A program made the translations under genes and the position numbers. Positions 18,128-27,008 of a stretch of 64,000 bases of DNA are shown in pieces. Numbering within the stretch: position 1 is the stretch's first letter; each line of letters starts with the position of its first letter. The notes beneath the pieces were generated by a model that made no database searches, had not been told where the DNA came from, and was given only the letters and a program-made list of their open reading frames with translations. The stretch is taken from the NCBI RefSeq assembly GCF_900100355.1, contig NZ_FNFH01000002.1:434001-498000 (forward strand). Direction: 5' to 3'. Source of the DNA: Microbulbifer yueqingensis. GTDB lineage: Bacteria; Pseudomonadota; Gammaproteobacteria; Pseudomonadales; Cellvibrionaceae.

Positions 18128-18904
18128 TCAGAAACGCGAGAAATCCGCCGGCCGCTTTTCCATGAAGGCGGTCGCGGCCTCCTTGAATTCCTCGGTCTGC
18201 AGGCGCTTCTGGAAGTGCAGCGCCTCCTCCTGGATTACCTGCAGGCCCTGGTCGTGGGTGCCCTGGCGCAGCAGTTGCTTGGTGAGCCTGATTGCCTCGG
18301 GGGCCCGCGTGGCCAGTTCGGCGGCCGTCAGGCGCGCCTGCACCAGGGCGTCGGCCGCCGGCACCGCCGCATTGCAGATACCCAGCTCCACGGCCTCATC
18401 GGCACCGAACTTCTTGCCCAGCAGCAGCAGTTCCGCGGCCTTCGCATGGCCCATGATGCGCGGCATGAAGTAACTGGAGCCGTATTCCGGGCACAGGCCC
18501 AGGTTGGCGAACGGCATCTGGAACATGGCGTCGTCACCGGCGAAGGCCATGTCGCAGTGCAGCAGCATGGTGGTGCCTATGCCCACGGCCGGGCCGTTCA
18601 CCGCGGCGATTACCGGCTTGGGGAAGTTGTACAGCGCCACCATGAACTGGAATACCGGCGACTCCTCGCTGGAGGCCGAGCCGCCGAGGAAGTCCATCAG
18701 GTCGTTACCACTGGTAAACACGCCCTCGGTACCGGTTATCACCACCACCCGGATCTCGCGATCGTCGACAGCCGAGTTGAGCAGGTCCGCCATGGCCGAG
18801 TACATGGCCATGGTCAGGGCATTCTTGCGGTCGGGACGTACGATGGTGATTTCCAGCACCCGGTCGGTAACCTGTGCCTGGATTTCTGCGCATGAGCTCT
18901 GCAT
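18128..18904 (-). CDS. Enoyl-CoA hydratase/isomerase family protein
   Basis: Crotonase-fold enzyme of 258 residues acting on acyl-CoA thioesters. The start at 18904 is chosen because GGAG lies six bases upstream; an ATG six bases earlier is possible. The CoA-binding and oxyanion segments are RKNALTMAMYSAM and GVFTSGNDLMDFLG (near 25-70) and VNGPAVGIGTTMLLHCDMAF (near 105). The EYGSSY segment near 140 carries one of the two usual catalytic acids. The exact substrate is unclear; it may be a broad beta-oxidation hydratase or isomerase. Confidence 0.92.
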   Translation of the reverse strand: MQSSCAEIQAQVTDRVLEITIVRPDRKNALTMAMYSAMADLLNSAVDDREIRVVVITGTEGVFTSGNDLMDFLGGSASSEESPVFQFMVALYNFPKPVIAAVNGPAVGIGTTMLLHCDMAFAGDDAMFQMPFANLGLCPEYGSSYFMPRIMGHAKAAELLLLGKKFGADEAVELGICNAAVPAADALVQARLTAAELATRAPEAIRLTKQLLRQGTHDQGLQVIQEEALHFQKRLQTEEFKEAATAFMEKRPADFSRF

Positions 18905-19092
18905 GGGCATCTCCGATTGAAGTCTGTGGACAGGCAGCGGCCTGCTCGCCGGCGCCGTGATAGTGCCTATGTTAGCCGCTGGGCCGCGGCATGGGAGTCC
19001 CGATTCGATCACTGCGGTTGACCGGACGTGCCGTCGCCCCGAAGCCCTCAATGCAAAACGCCGCCCCGGGGGCGGCGTCAGTCAGTGGTTGC

Positions 19093-20010
19093 TCACTGCC
19101 CCACGAAATCGCGGCGCAGCGGCTGGCACATGCAGTGCACCCCGCCCCCGCCGGGGGTGATCATGGAGATATCCGGGTCGATCACTTCCAGGCCGTGGGC
19201 CCGGCACTTCTCCGCCAGCCCCTTGTTGGCCTTCGGCAGCATGACGCGGTCCTCGCCCAGGGCCACCACGTTGACCCCCAGCTCCAGCACCTGCGGGAAG
19301 GGAATGTCGATGATCTCGATATTGCGGTCGCGGAACCACTGCACCAGCTCCGGCTCCACGGCGTCCACACAGATGGCCGCCAGTTTCTCGGCCAGCATGG
19401 CCACCATCACGTCGATGTGGAGGAAAAAGGGATCGAACGGGTAGCCCTTCACTTCCCAGCCCTCCTTCTCGATCCAGCCCTTCATTTGCTCGAAGCCCTG
19501 CGGGCTGGTGCGCTCGCCGGAATAGCCGCACAGGATGACGCCGGGCTCCAGCACCATGAAGTCGCCACCTTCCAATGAGCCGGCGGTGATGATGTCGTAG
19601 ATGGGGATGTCCAGCTCCTGGTACAGCTTGACGATCGGCGCCCACTCCCCGCGCCGCCAGGGGCTGTACATCTGCGTGACAATAGGGCCCCAGGGGGTCA
19701 TCACCGAGGAATCGCGGCCGTAGATCTGGTAGGGCAGCGTGCTGTCGGCGGGAATGATGTGAGTGTTCACTCCCGCGTGGCGGTAGGCGTCGACCATTTC
19801 CGCGTGCTGGGCGGCCGCCACCTTGTGGTCGAACTTCATGCCCAGGCGCTCGGCGCGGCGAGCGCTGGCATTGCCGGTACGCCAGCTGAAATTGTCCACC
19901 GGCCCGATCAACACGTCGCGCAGGGTGCCGTACTCGGAATCCATGCCCCACTTCTGCAGGGGTTTTGTACCGCCGTTTTCCAGGCGGCGACGGAGGGTGA
20001 ATTCACTCAT
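19093..20010 (-). CDS. Arginine deiminase/amidinotransferase-fold enzyme
   Basis: Member of the guanidino-group-modifying enzyme superfamily (305 residues), which includes arginine deiminases, dimethylarginine hydrolases and amidinotransferases. Visible are the DVLIGPVDNFSW start, the YGRDSSV region, the acidic EGGDF motif near 146, the catalytic His in HIDVMVAML near 199, and the nucleophilic Cys in GGGGVHCMCQP near 295. The fold is clear, the substrate is not: it could deiminate arginine or a guanidino compound, or transfer an amidine. It lies 70 bases downstream of a carbamoylase-family amidohydrolase on the same strand, which suggests that a ureido or guanidino product is processed by the pair. 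Confidence 0.85.
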   Translation of the reverse strand: MSEFTLRRRLENGGTKPLQKWGMDSEYGTLRDVLIGPVDNFSWRTGNASARRAERLGMKFDHKVAAAQHAEMVDAYRHAGVNTHIIPADSTLPYQIYGRDSSVMTPWGPIVTQMYSPWRRGEWAPIVKLYQELDIPIYDIITAGSLEGGDFMVLEPGVILCGYSGERTSPQGFEQMKGWIEKEGWEVKGYPFDPFFLHIDVMVAMLAEKLAAICVDAVEPELVQWFRDRNIEIIDIPFPQVLELGVNVVALGEDRVMLPKANKGLAEKCRAHGLEVIDPDISMITPGGGGVHCMCQPLRRDFVGQ

Positions 20011-20079
20011 GTCAGGTCTTTCCAGTTAACTGCTTATCACCCGGCTGGCGCTGGCCGGCCGGCTTCTCGTTTTTATCTG

Positions 20080-21327
20080 TCAGGCGATGCCGGCGCGGTC
20101 CAGCATCGCCTGCAGCAGGACATTACAGCCCTTCTCCAGGTGCCCGGGCTCGGCCGACTCGGCCTCGTTGTGGGACAGGCCGCCGGCGCAGGGCACAAAG
20201 ATCATCGACACCGGCGCCACCCGCGATACGTACACGGAGTCGTGGCCGGCCCCAGAGACCATCTTGCGGTGGCTGTAACCGAGGTTCTCCACCGCGGAGT
20301 TCACCGCATCGATACATTGCGGGTCGAAGGCCACCGGCGGCGAGTGCCATTCCTCGCGGATCTCGATCGTAGAGCCGGTGGCCTCCTGCACCTCCTCTGC
20401 CACGCGCTGGAGCGCCCGGTGCAGGTGCTCCAGACCCTCGGGTTCCGGGTGGCGCAGGTCCAGCGCCAGCACCACTTTCTCCGGTACCGTATTGCGGCTG
20501 CCCGGCTCGGCCCGGAGGTCACCGCAGGTCATGCGGGCTTCCTCACTGTAAGCTTTCACCTCACCGTACAGGCGCTCGCACAACCTGGACAGGGCCTGTA
20601 CCGGGTCGCGCCGGTCTTCCATGGGCGTCGGCCCGGCATGGCAGGGGGTGCCGTGGAAGGTCACGTCGTACCAGCGGATACCCTGTACGCCGGTCACAAC
20701 CCCGATCACCTGCTCCTCCTTCTCGAGAATGGGGCCCTGCTCGATATGGGCCTCGAAGGCGGCGGCGATGGGGAAAGGCTCCGCGGGCACCTCACCCCGG
20801 TAGCCTATCCGCTCAAGCTCGGCGCCGATGGTCCTGCCGGATTTGTCTTCGCGGCCGTGACCGTACTCCAGGCTGAATTCACCCGCCCAGACGCCGGAGC
20901 CAATCATCGCCGGTGAAAAGCGCGCGCCCTCCTCGTTGGTCCACACCACCACCTCCAGTGGGGCGCGGGTCTGCACTCCGTGCTGTTCCAGGGTCCGGAT
21001 TACCTCCAGGCCCGCCAGTACGCCGTAAACGCCGTCGAATTTGCCCCCCGTGGGCTGGGTGTCCAGGTGCGAGCCGGTAATCACCGGCGGGGCGTCACTC
21101 TCGAGGCCCGGGCGACGGGCGAAGATATTGCCCATCCGGTCGACCCGGATCTCGCAGCCCGCCTCGCGGCACCAGCGCACGAACAGGTCGCGGCCCTCGC
21201 GATCCTCGTCGGTCAGGGCCTGGCGATTGCAGCCGCCGGCCGGCGTGGCGCCGATACGGGCCATCTCCATCAGGCTGTCCCACAGACGGGTGCCATCGAT
21301 TCGCAGGTTTTGTGCAGTGTTTTTCAT
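20080..21327 (-). CDS. Hydantoinase/carbamoylase family amidase (M20 fold)
   Basis: Zinc-dependent amidohydrolase of 415 residues related to N-carbamoyl-L-amino-acid hydrolase, allantoate amidohydrolase and beta-ureidopropionase. It has the metal motifs GSHLDTQPTGGKFDGVYG (near 85) and TNEEGARFSPAMIGSGVW (near 130), the HIEQGPILE segment (near 195), and GAGHDSVYVSRVAP (near 355). It releases ammonia and CO2 from a ureido group. It is encoded upstream of an arginine-deiminase-fold enzyme and is divergent from tryptophan 2,3-dioxygenase, so it may serve amino-acid or ureide catabolism. Confidence 0.9.
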   Translation of the reverse strand: MKNTAQNLRIDGTRLWDSLMEMARIGATPAGGCNRQALTDEDREGRDLFVRWCREAGCEIRVDRMGNIFARRPGLESDAPPVITGSHLDTQPTGGKFDGVYGVLAGLEVIRTLEQHGVQTRAPLEVVVWTNEEGARFSPAMIGSGVWAGEFSLEYGHGREDKSGRTIGAELERIGYRGEVPAEPFPIAAAFEAHIEQGPILEKEEQVIGVVTGVQGIRWYDVTFHGTPCHAGPTPMEDRRDPVQALSRLCERLYGEVKAYSEEARMTCGDLRAEPGSRNTVPEKVVLALDLRHPEPEGLEHLHRALQRVAEEVQEATGSTIEIREEWHSPPVAFDPQCIDAVNSAVENLGYSHRKMVSGAGHDSVYVSRVAPVSMIFVPCAGGLSHNEAESAEPGHLEKGCNVLLQAMLDRAGIA

Positions 21328-21456
21328 TCGAATGGCTCCAGACCTTATAATGTGCCCAATACTAAGCTTTTTTGTGCAATTTTAGTTTTGAACCACCGTG
21401 CGCAAAGAGAGCATTATTTCGCAACTGATCAAATAATAACCGGACCAGATTGACCC

Positions 21457-22239
21457 ATGACCGTTACCTACAGTTCCTACCTCAAAGTCGACGAGCTACT
21501 CCAGTGCCAGCACCCCCTGTCAGATGGCCCCGAGCACGATGAAATGCTCTTTATCATAATTCACCAGAGCTACGAGCTCTGGTTCAAGCAGGTGCTGCAC
21601 GAGCTGGATTTCCTGATGGGTCTCTTCAACGGCGGCGAGAAGTACCGCGCCCTGCATACTCTCAAGCGGATTGACACCATCTACCGGACCCTGATCCAGC
21701 AGGTGGACATACTCGAGACCCTCACCCCACTCGAGTTCATGTCTTTCCGGGACCGGCTTTCCACCGCCAGCGGCTTCCAGTCGTACCAGTTCCGCGAGCT
21801 GGAATTTGTCTACGGGGCCAAGGACGCGAAGAAGCTGGAGAATTATCCCCGGGGATCCGAACACCGCGCCCGCCTGGAGAAGCGACTCGAGGCCCCGACT
21901 CTCTGGGACGCATTCCTGAATTTTCTCGCCAAGGAAGGACACAAGATCCCGGCAAGCGTCCTCAACCGCGACTACAGCCAGGTAGCGGAGCCGTCCAGCG
22001 CCGTGCAGAACGTGCTGATCGATGTCTACCGCAATGACCCGCTGATCAGCGAGATCTGCGAGGCGCTGGTGGATATCGACACTTCCCTGCAGCAGTGGCG
22101 TTACCGCCATGTGAAGATGGTGGAGCGCACCATCGGCAGCAAGATGGGCACCGGCGGCTCCAGTGGGGTCGGCTACCTGCAGGGCACCCTGTTCCGGCCG
22201 GTCTTCCCCGACCTGTGGGCTATTCGCTCGGAGTTCTGA
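21457..22239 (+). CDS. kynA: Tryptophan 2,3-dioxygenase
   Basis: Haem enzyme that opens the indole ring of tryptophan to N-formylkynurenine, first step of the kynurenine pathway. The 260-residue protein has HQSYELWFKQVLHELD near residue 31, the SFRDRLSTASGFQSYQFRELE segment near 95, the haem-ligand His in RYRHVKMVERTIGSK, and the C-terminal KMGTGGSSGVGYL substrate loop. Formamidase and kynureninase genes are not in this window. It is divergent from the amidohydrolase gene, with a 129-base shared AT-rich spacer, and is followed by a strong terminator. Confidence 0.96.
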   Translation: MTVTYSSYLKVDELLQCQHPLSDGPEHDEMLFIIIHQSYELWFKQVLHELDFLMGLFNGGEKYRALHTLKRIDTIYRTLIQQVDILETLTPLEFMSFRDRLSTASGFQSYQFRELEFVYGAKDAKKLENYPRGSEHRARLEKRLEAPTLWDAFLNFLAKEGHKIPASVLNRDYSQVAEPSSAVQNVLIDVYRNDPLISEICEALVDIDTSLQQWRYRHVKMVERTIGSKMGTGGSSGVGYLQGTLFRPVFPDLWAIRSEF

Positions 22240-22283
22240 GGTATTGCGGTGGGCAGCGGGAATCCCGCTGCCCGGATCCGGGC

Positions 22284-22315
22284 AAAAAAAAAGCCAGCAG
22301 TTGCTGGCTTTTTTA
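22284..22315 (+). terminator. Rho-independent terminator after kynA
   Basis: AGCCAGCA-GT-TGCTGGCT stem flanked by an A-run and a T-run. It lies between the convergent kynA and exbD genes and its symmetry allows use from both sides. Confidence 0.9.
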
Positions 22316-22352
22316 TGTCCGGCCCGAAGGCCAGAGGCAGGATCCCGGGAGA

Positions 22353-22775
22353 TCAGTCCCCGAAGGGCACCAGGGATACCTGGATGTTGGAATTCACTTC
22401 CTTGGCCGCGTCGGCGATGGTCACGTAAGTCTCGGCACTGGACTTGTTGTGTGCGCGCACAATCACGATAGCCTGCGGGTTCTCGGCGAACAGCTGCGCG
22501 ATACGGGCGCGGACTGCACGGGAGTCAACGCGGCTGGCACCCATGTAGATCTCGTCGTTCGCATCCACAGTCAGCAGGATATTCTGCTTGTCCGGGTCCG
22601 GCGGGGTCTGCTCGGTCTCATTGGGATCCGGCACGTTCACGTCCAGCGCCTTCTCCTTCACAAAGGACGCCGTCACGATAAAGAAGATCAGCATGATAAA
22701 CACCACGTCCAGCATGGGCGTCAGGTCGATATCTGCTTTTTCCTCTTCTACGGCCTTACCGCGTCGTCTACTCAT
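22353..22775 (-). CDS. ExbD/TolR-type biopolymer transport protein
   Basis: Inner-membrane protein of 140 residues that would use the proton gradient, with an ExbB-type partner, to energise TonB. It has one transmembrane helix at about 18-40 (TPMLDVVFIMLIFFIVTA) carrying the essential membrane Asp at residue 23, then a periplasmic domain with VDANDEIYMG and ENPQAIVIVRAHNKSSAETYV. No exbB or standard tonB is adjacent, so it is an orphan here. A TonB C-terminal domain occurs in the fusion protein at 32737, 10 kb away. Confidence 0.9.
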   Translation of the reverse strand: MSRRRGKAVEEEKADIDLTPMLDVVFIMLIFFIVTASFVKEKALDVNVPDPNETEQTPPDPDKQNILLTVDANDEIYMGASRVDSRAVRARIAQLFAENPQAIVIVRAHNKSSAETYVTIADAAKEVNSNIQVSLVPFGD

Positions 22776-22958
22776 AAAACACCGTACAATTAACTAATGC
22801 GTTTGGCGCCGGATTGACCGGTCTGATCAGGTGGGCAAGATTGCCCCGAAATGGCGAGCTTTGCAAGGGCAACGTTCACCCGAGGAAAAGATCCTGCCAA
22901 ATCAACAGGTTACAGCCTTAACCAGCCGCGATTGCACATTTTTTGGTCAAAAATTGCG

Positions 22959-23411
22959 CTACCTGGCCCTCTGGTATGCCTGGTAATCCGGCACCTCGCG
23001 CTCGAAGCTCTCCTCCATCAGGGTGGACCGCACGATCATATCCGCACTGCTGGAGTTACAGGCCACCGGTATATTCCACACGGCGGCAATGCGCAGCAGG
23101 GCCTTTACATCCGGATCGTGGGGCATGGGCTCAAACGGGTCCCAGAAGAACACCAGCAGGTCGATTTCTCCCTGGCAGATCTTGGCCCCCAGTTGCTGGT
23201 CCCCGCCCAGGGGGCCACTGAAAAGCTTCTGCACTTCCATCCCGGTAGCCTCCTGAATACGAGTGCCGGTGGTACCGGTGGCCAGCAGCTGGTGCCTCCC
23301 CAGCAACTCCCGGTGCTCGCGGCACCAGTCGATCAGGGCCTGCTTGCGATTGTCGTGGGCCACCAGTGCCACCCGCTTTGTTGCCGGGAGCGGTTGGGCA
23401 ATAAACTGCAT
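22959..23411 (-). CDS. mgsA: Methylglyoxal synthase
   Basis: Converts dihydroxyacetone phosphate to methylglyoxal and phosphate, an overflow route when sugar phosphates build up. The start at 23411 gives 150 residues, the family length, and has GAGG five bases upstream; the frame extends 40 codons further upstream but that part looks unlike the family. Motifs seen are VALVAHDNRK, the phosphate-binding GTTGTRIQ, GPLGGDQQLGA with the catalytic Asp, FFWDPFEPMPHDPDVKALLR and AVWNIPVACN. Confidence 0.96.
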   Translation of the reverse strand: MQFIAQPLPATKRVALVAHDNRKQALIDWCREHRELLGRHQLLATGTTGTRIQEATGMEVQKLFSGPLGGDQQLGAKICQGEIDLLVFFWDPFEPMPHDPDVKALLRIAAVWNIPVACNSSSADMIVRSTLMEESFEREVPDYQAYQRAR

Positions 23412-23654
23412 CATCACCTCGTCTTCTAGAGCGGTTAAAGGCTGCGATCGTGGCAGCAGTCGTTTCCCTGACCGCGATCGCATGGAAAGTGGAAGGCCGG
23501 CCACGCCGGCCTTCGGGCGGGAGCCAGCCATGATTTACGCAGGTTTGCCCGCCCGAGACAAGCCATCTGCTGCGGCAACGCCGCCATACTGCGACCGGGT
23601 GGCCCGCTCCCGTTATAATGCCCGGTAAATGATTTCTGCAAGGAGGTACTTGAG

Positions 23655-24056
23655 ATGAGTGTTGGAGCCTGGGAACCGGAAAACCAGCAAGAGGGCGACG
23701 CCCCCGAATCGATCGACCGCGCTCAGCTCGAGCGATTTATCCACGCATTGCAACAGGGCGACCAGCTGCGCGAGTCGCTGAGCCTCGCCGACCAGGGGGC
23801 CTCTGCGCTAATGCGCCTGCCCGCCACCCAGTGGCTGCAGGAAAGCGAGTCCTGGCAGGATGATCAGCTGTGGGAGCTGATTCGCTTCTTTACCCTGGCT
23901 GAAGCACAGTTGCCGGGCTGGGATGGCGGCCCCGAGTCCCCGGTGATTCCGCTGGCAAAAACCCTGCGCCGGCGCAAGGCCCCGCTCAGCCGCGAACAAC
24001 TGCTGTGGATACGCGAGCACTCCGACAATCGCTACCTGCCCTACGGACCGCTGTAA
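23655..24056 (+). CDS. Conserved hypothetical acidic protein
   Basis: I do not recognise this 133-residue protein. It is acidic, probably helical (AQLERFIHALQQGDQLRESL near 23-43), with a tryptophan-rich middle (WLQESESWQDDQLWELIRFFTLAE) and a defined C-terminus ending DNRYLPYGPL. A strong AAGGAGG ribosome site nine bases before the ATG supports expression. It converges on the redoxin-like gene with only 25 bases between stops. Confidence 0.8.
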   Translation: MSVGAWEPENQQEGDAPESIDRAQLERFIHALQQGDQLRESLSLADQGASALMRLPATQWLQESESWQDDQLWELIRFFTLAEAQLPGWDGGPESPVIPLAKTLRRRKAPLSREQLLWIREHSDNRYLPYGPL

Positions 24057-24081
24057 TTTCCTCCCCGGTTATGCTGCCCGC

Positions 24082-24954
24082 TCAGTCGTCCGGCTCGAGT
24101 CGCGACAGCTGGGCCCGCAGTAGCGCGCTGTCACCCGGCTGGCGGTAATTCGCCGGCAGATGCCGCCACAGGACATAGCCGTCGCGATCAACCAACCACA
24201 GGGACGGCCGGCAAGCCCCGAACCCACTTCTCCGGCGCCGGCCCGCCCTCCTGATCCCCAGCAGCCGCACCCACAGGGGAACTCCGCCCGGCTCCACAAA
24301 AAAAGTGGAAGCGTCCCCACTCCCCGCAGCCACCGTAAGGAAATTGGTACGCCCGCTATCGCGGGGAGCACCTGCTGTCCAGTGATCCGCCGGCTCTGCT
24401 GTCAGCACCACCCCGATCGCACCATGCTTCTCCAACGCCGGCTCAAGCCCTGCCAGCTCAGCAACCAGTTTCCTGCTACTGCCACAAAAACTCCCGCGCG
24501 CGATGATCACCAGCGCGCCGCCTGCCTCGTATTGGTGCAGCCGGTCCCGGATCTCATCGCCTGGCTTGTTAATACTTTGCAGGCGTGGAAAGAGTGTGTC
24601 GATATCGGGCATCGGTCCATGGTGCACAGACGATGCGTGGAAAAGGTAAACCAGCACCAGGCCCAGGTTGAGAAGCGAGAGATAAAGTGGAGCACCTCGC
24701 TCGGTGTCGGCCAACAGGGCAACTGCCAGTCCTGCCAGAACTACCGCGAGCGCCGGCGACTCCCGATCATCACCGGCAAAAACTGTGGGACGCAGATAGC
24801 GTAACAGCATCCATGCCGGCAGGCCCCAGCTGGTCAGCACCAGTGCCAGCCATGCCAGTCGATCCTGCAAAGCCCACTGGAAAAATGCGAAAAATCCACA
24901 ACCCCAGAGCCAGCTGAAAGCCGTGAAAGTAAAAATTCCCTTAAAATTAGCCAT
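24082..24954 (-). CDS. Membrane protein with thioredoxin-like (redoxin) domain
   Basis: The 290-residue protein has four predicted transmembrane segments in its first 105 residues, then a soluble domain from about 125. The soluble part resembles AhpC/TSA-type redoxins: a strand ALVIIARGSFCGSSRKLVAEL with one Cys where a peroxidatic or CxxC Cys would be, and a late RPSLWLVDRDGYVLWRH segment typical of redoxins. The CGSS motif leaves only a single Cys, so it would act as a one-Cys enzyme or not by disulfide exchange. It is divergent from the AlgP-like gene. Confidence 0.7.
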   Translation of the reverse strand: MANFKGIFTFTAFSWLWGCGFFAFFQWALQDRLAWLALVLTSWGLPAWMLLRYLRPTVFAGDDRESPALAVVLAGLAVALLADTERGAPLYLSLLNLGLVLVYLFHASSVHHGPMPDIDTLFPRLQSINKPGDEIRDRLHQYEAGGALVIIARGSFCGSSRKLVAELAGLEPALEKHGAIGVVLTAEPADHWTAGAPRDSGRTNFLTVAAGSGDASTFFVEPGGVPLWVRLLGIRRAGRRRRSGFGACRPSLWLVDRDGYVLWRHLPANYRQPGDSALLRAQLSRLEPDD

Positions 24955-25063
24955 AAAAGGTCATATTGGCCCGAAAAAACTTGCAATTTATTATATAAAT
25001 ACGATGCAATTAGCGCGATGAATTTTTTTCGTCCACGACAACATTAAATTACAGGGATATTTT

Positions 25064-25879
25064 ATGGCTGCACGTAAGAAAAAGGCCGCTCCGGCACGCA
25101 AAAAATCCACTGGCTCGGTCAGCGATGTAAACAAGCTGGAAACCGAACTGAACTCGCTCAAGGCCAAGCTGGACCAGGCTCGCGAGAAACAGGAAAAAGA
25201 CGCGGCAAAAGCTGCCGAGAAGGCAGCCAAGGAAGCCGAGAAGGCGGCCAAGAAGGCCAAGGCGGCACAAGAAAAACTGAAAACCGTTCGCGCCAAGAAG
25301 AAAACCGCAGCGCAACAGCGTCAGCTGGCTACCGCCAGAAGTGCTGCTGCAGCTGCCAAGAAGGCCGCTGACAATGCCAAGGCGACCGCGCAGGATGCCA
25401 AGGCACAATTGGCCAGCATCAAGGAAGACAACAAGATGGCAGCCAAGGTTGCCAAGGCTGTAGCCAAGGAAGAGGCAGCGGTAACCAAGAAGCTTGCCGC
25501 CGAGGCCAAGAAGAAAGCCGCTGCCGAGGCCAAGAAGGCCGCCGCTGCTGCCAAGAAGCAGGCCGCTGCTGAGAAGAAGAAGGCTGCCGCGGCCGCCAAG
25601 AAAAAAGCTGCTGCCGAGAAGAAGAAAGCAGCTGCAGCGAAGAAGAAAGCCGCTGCCAAAGCCAAGAAGGCTGCAGCTAAAGCCAAAAAGGCTGCGAAGA
25701 AAGGCCCCGGACGCCCCAAGAAGGCAGCAACCAAGAAGGCAGCAACCAAGAAAGCTGCGAGCAAGAAAGCGGCCACCAAGAAGTCTACCGCCAAGCGCGG
25801 TCCCGGCCGGCCGAAGAAAGCAGCGGCCAAAAAGAGCACTGCCAAGCGTGGACCGGGTCGCCCGCCCAAGAGCAAGTAA
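25064..25879 (+). CDS. AlgP/histone H1-like Lys-Ala-rich DNA-binding protein
   Basis: Nucleoid-type protein of 271 residues. Residues about 20-90 form a Lys/Glu/Ala coiled coil, about 90-210 are dense in KAAA/KKKAAA repeats, and the tail carries three AT-hook GRP cores at 216-218, 248-250 and 265-267. This is the AlgP (AlgR3) layout known from Pseudomonas, where the protein affects alginate gene expression and resembles eukaryotic histone H1. The DNA repeats make length change by slippage likely. It is preceded by an AT-rich promoter region and followed by a terminator. Confidence 0.85.
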   Translation: MAARKKKAAPARKKSTGSVSDVNKLETELNSLKAKLDQAREKQEKDAAKAAEKAAKEAEKAAKKAKAAQEKLKTVRAKKKTAAQQRQLATARSAAAAAKKAADNAKATAQDAKAQLASIKEDNKMAAKVAKAVAKEEAAVTKKLAAEAKKKAAAEAKKAAAAAKKQAAAEKKKAAAAAKKKAAAEKKKAAAAKKKAAAKAKKAAAKAKKAAKKGPGRPKKAATKKAATKKAASKKAATKKSTAKRGPGRPKKAAAKKSTAKRGPGRPPKSK

Positions 25880-25927
25880 CCCGACCAGGCCTGTCACCAG
25901 GTATCCGTAACCGGTTACCTGTCACGG

Positions 25928-25957
25928 AAACCCCGGCAAGTTGCCGGGGTTTTTCGT
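25928..25957 (+). terminator. Rho-independent terminator after the AlgP-like gene
   Basis: AAACCCCGGCAA-GT-TTGCCGGGGTTTTTC: a 10-12 base-pair stem with a T-run, between convergent genes. Confidence 0.9.
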
Positions 25958-25991
25958 TTGCGACAGCAGACATATATCTTCCGTCATTCGC

Positions 25992-26933
25992 TCACGAATC
26001 TCCTCCGGGGGCCGGGTTCAGCTGCAGGGCGCAGATGCGGTGATGGCGGTCCAGCTTCAGTACGCAGTCAGCCCGGTCGGGCATCTCTGCCAGCAGGTGC
26101 CGGGTGACCCGTTCATAATGCTGGACGAACCTGGCTATTTCCGCGTCGGTCATGCCACGGCCAGTGCGCTCGCGGAGTTTATGCTCCTGCAGGCGCCGCC
26201 ACTCCAGTACGCTCTCCATACCGGGCACCTGCAACATCACCAGCAGGTCCAGGCGGGCAAACAGGGACCGGTAGGGGCCATCCAGCTGCTCGCGGATATA
26301 GTTGCGCCAGCTGCCGTCGGCATCCTCACTGCGCTCCAGATCATTTACCGGGTCGTCGTCGGCCTGCCAGGGACGGGCACCGACACACCAGCCCTCGAAC
26401 AGCAGGATATCCACCGGTACGCGGGAGACCGGCCAGGAGTCTACCGGCGCCCGGTCATCGATCGACTTGTCAAAAACGGGTATGGCTACATTGCGTGCGC
26501 CACTCTTGCCCGCAAGGGCATCGAGGGTTTCGATTCCGAGCCCTACATCATGGGTACCGGGTACTCCCCGGGTGGCCAGGAGCGGGTGCACTCGCCGGGC
26601 GAGTTGCCGCCTGTCGTTGCGGGTAAGGTAAATATCGTCGAGGGAAAAACCCGCGCTCTCGAGACCCAGTGCGCGCCAGACCATCCGCAGGAAGTCAGTG
26701 AGGGTCGACTTGCCGGAGCCCTGCCCCCCGCAGATGCCGACAACCAGGGTCCTGCCCTCCTCGCGCTGGCCCGCAAGCCAGACTGCGAGCGGCAGGTAGT
26801 AACCGACGATCACCTGCCTGAAGGAGTCCGGCAGCTGGTGCGCGGCAATAAACCGGTCAATTTCCCTTCCCAGCTCACCCTGCAGCTCATCGGCCCGGGC
26901 CCTTACCGGCCCGGGCCAGGCTGATTCAGCCAT
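25992..26933 (-). CDS. P-loop kinase, probable D-glycerate 3-kinase
   Basis: The 313-residue protein has a Walker A loop GGQGSGKST near residue 70, then GFSLDDIYLT (a Walker-B-like acidic strand of the uridine-kinase/phosphoribulokinase fold) and RGVPGTHDVGLG, with LLFEGWCVGARPW later. This combination is typical of the plant/fungal-type glycerate kinase and YggC-like group, which phosphorylates D-glycerate to 3-phosphoglycerate. Exact substrate assignment is by family resemblance. It is a stand-alone gene downstream of the RND operon. Confidence 0.8.
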   Translation of the reverse strand: MAESAWPGPVRARADELQGELGREIDRFIAAHQLPDSFRQVIVGYYLPLAVWLAGQREEGRTLVVGICGGQGSGKSTLTDFLRMVWRALGLESAGFSLDDIYLTRNDRRQLARRVHPLLATRGVPGTHDVGLGIETLDALAGKSGARNVAIPVFDKSIDDRAPVDSWPVSRVPVDILLFEGWCVGARPWQADDDPVNDLERSEDADGSWRNYIREQLDGPYRSLFARLDLLVMLQVPGMESVLEWRRLQEHKLRERTGRGMTDAEIARFVQHYERVTRHLLAEMPDRADCVLKLDRHHRICALQLNPAPGGDS

Positions 26934-27008
26934 AGAAAACTCCCTTACTTTATTTTTTATCGGCGATATGGATTGGCGGACCTCACCGCTCCGGTCATCG
27001 CCCTTCTC

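Noticed and set aside
25494..25880. Dense short DNA repeats considered as a CRISPR or satellite array
   Set aside because: They are codon repeats (Lys/Ala) inside the AlgP-like gene, in frame, without spacers of constant length.
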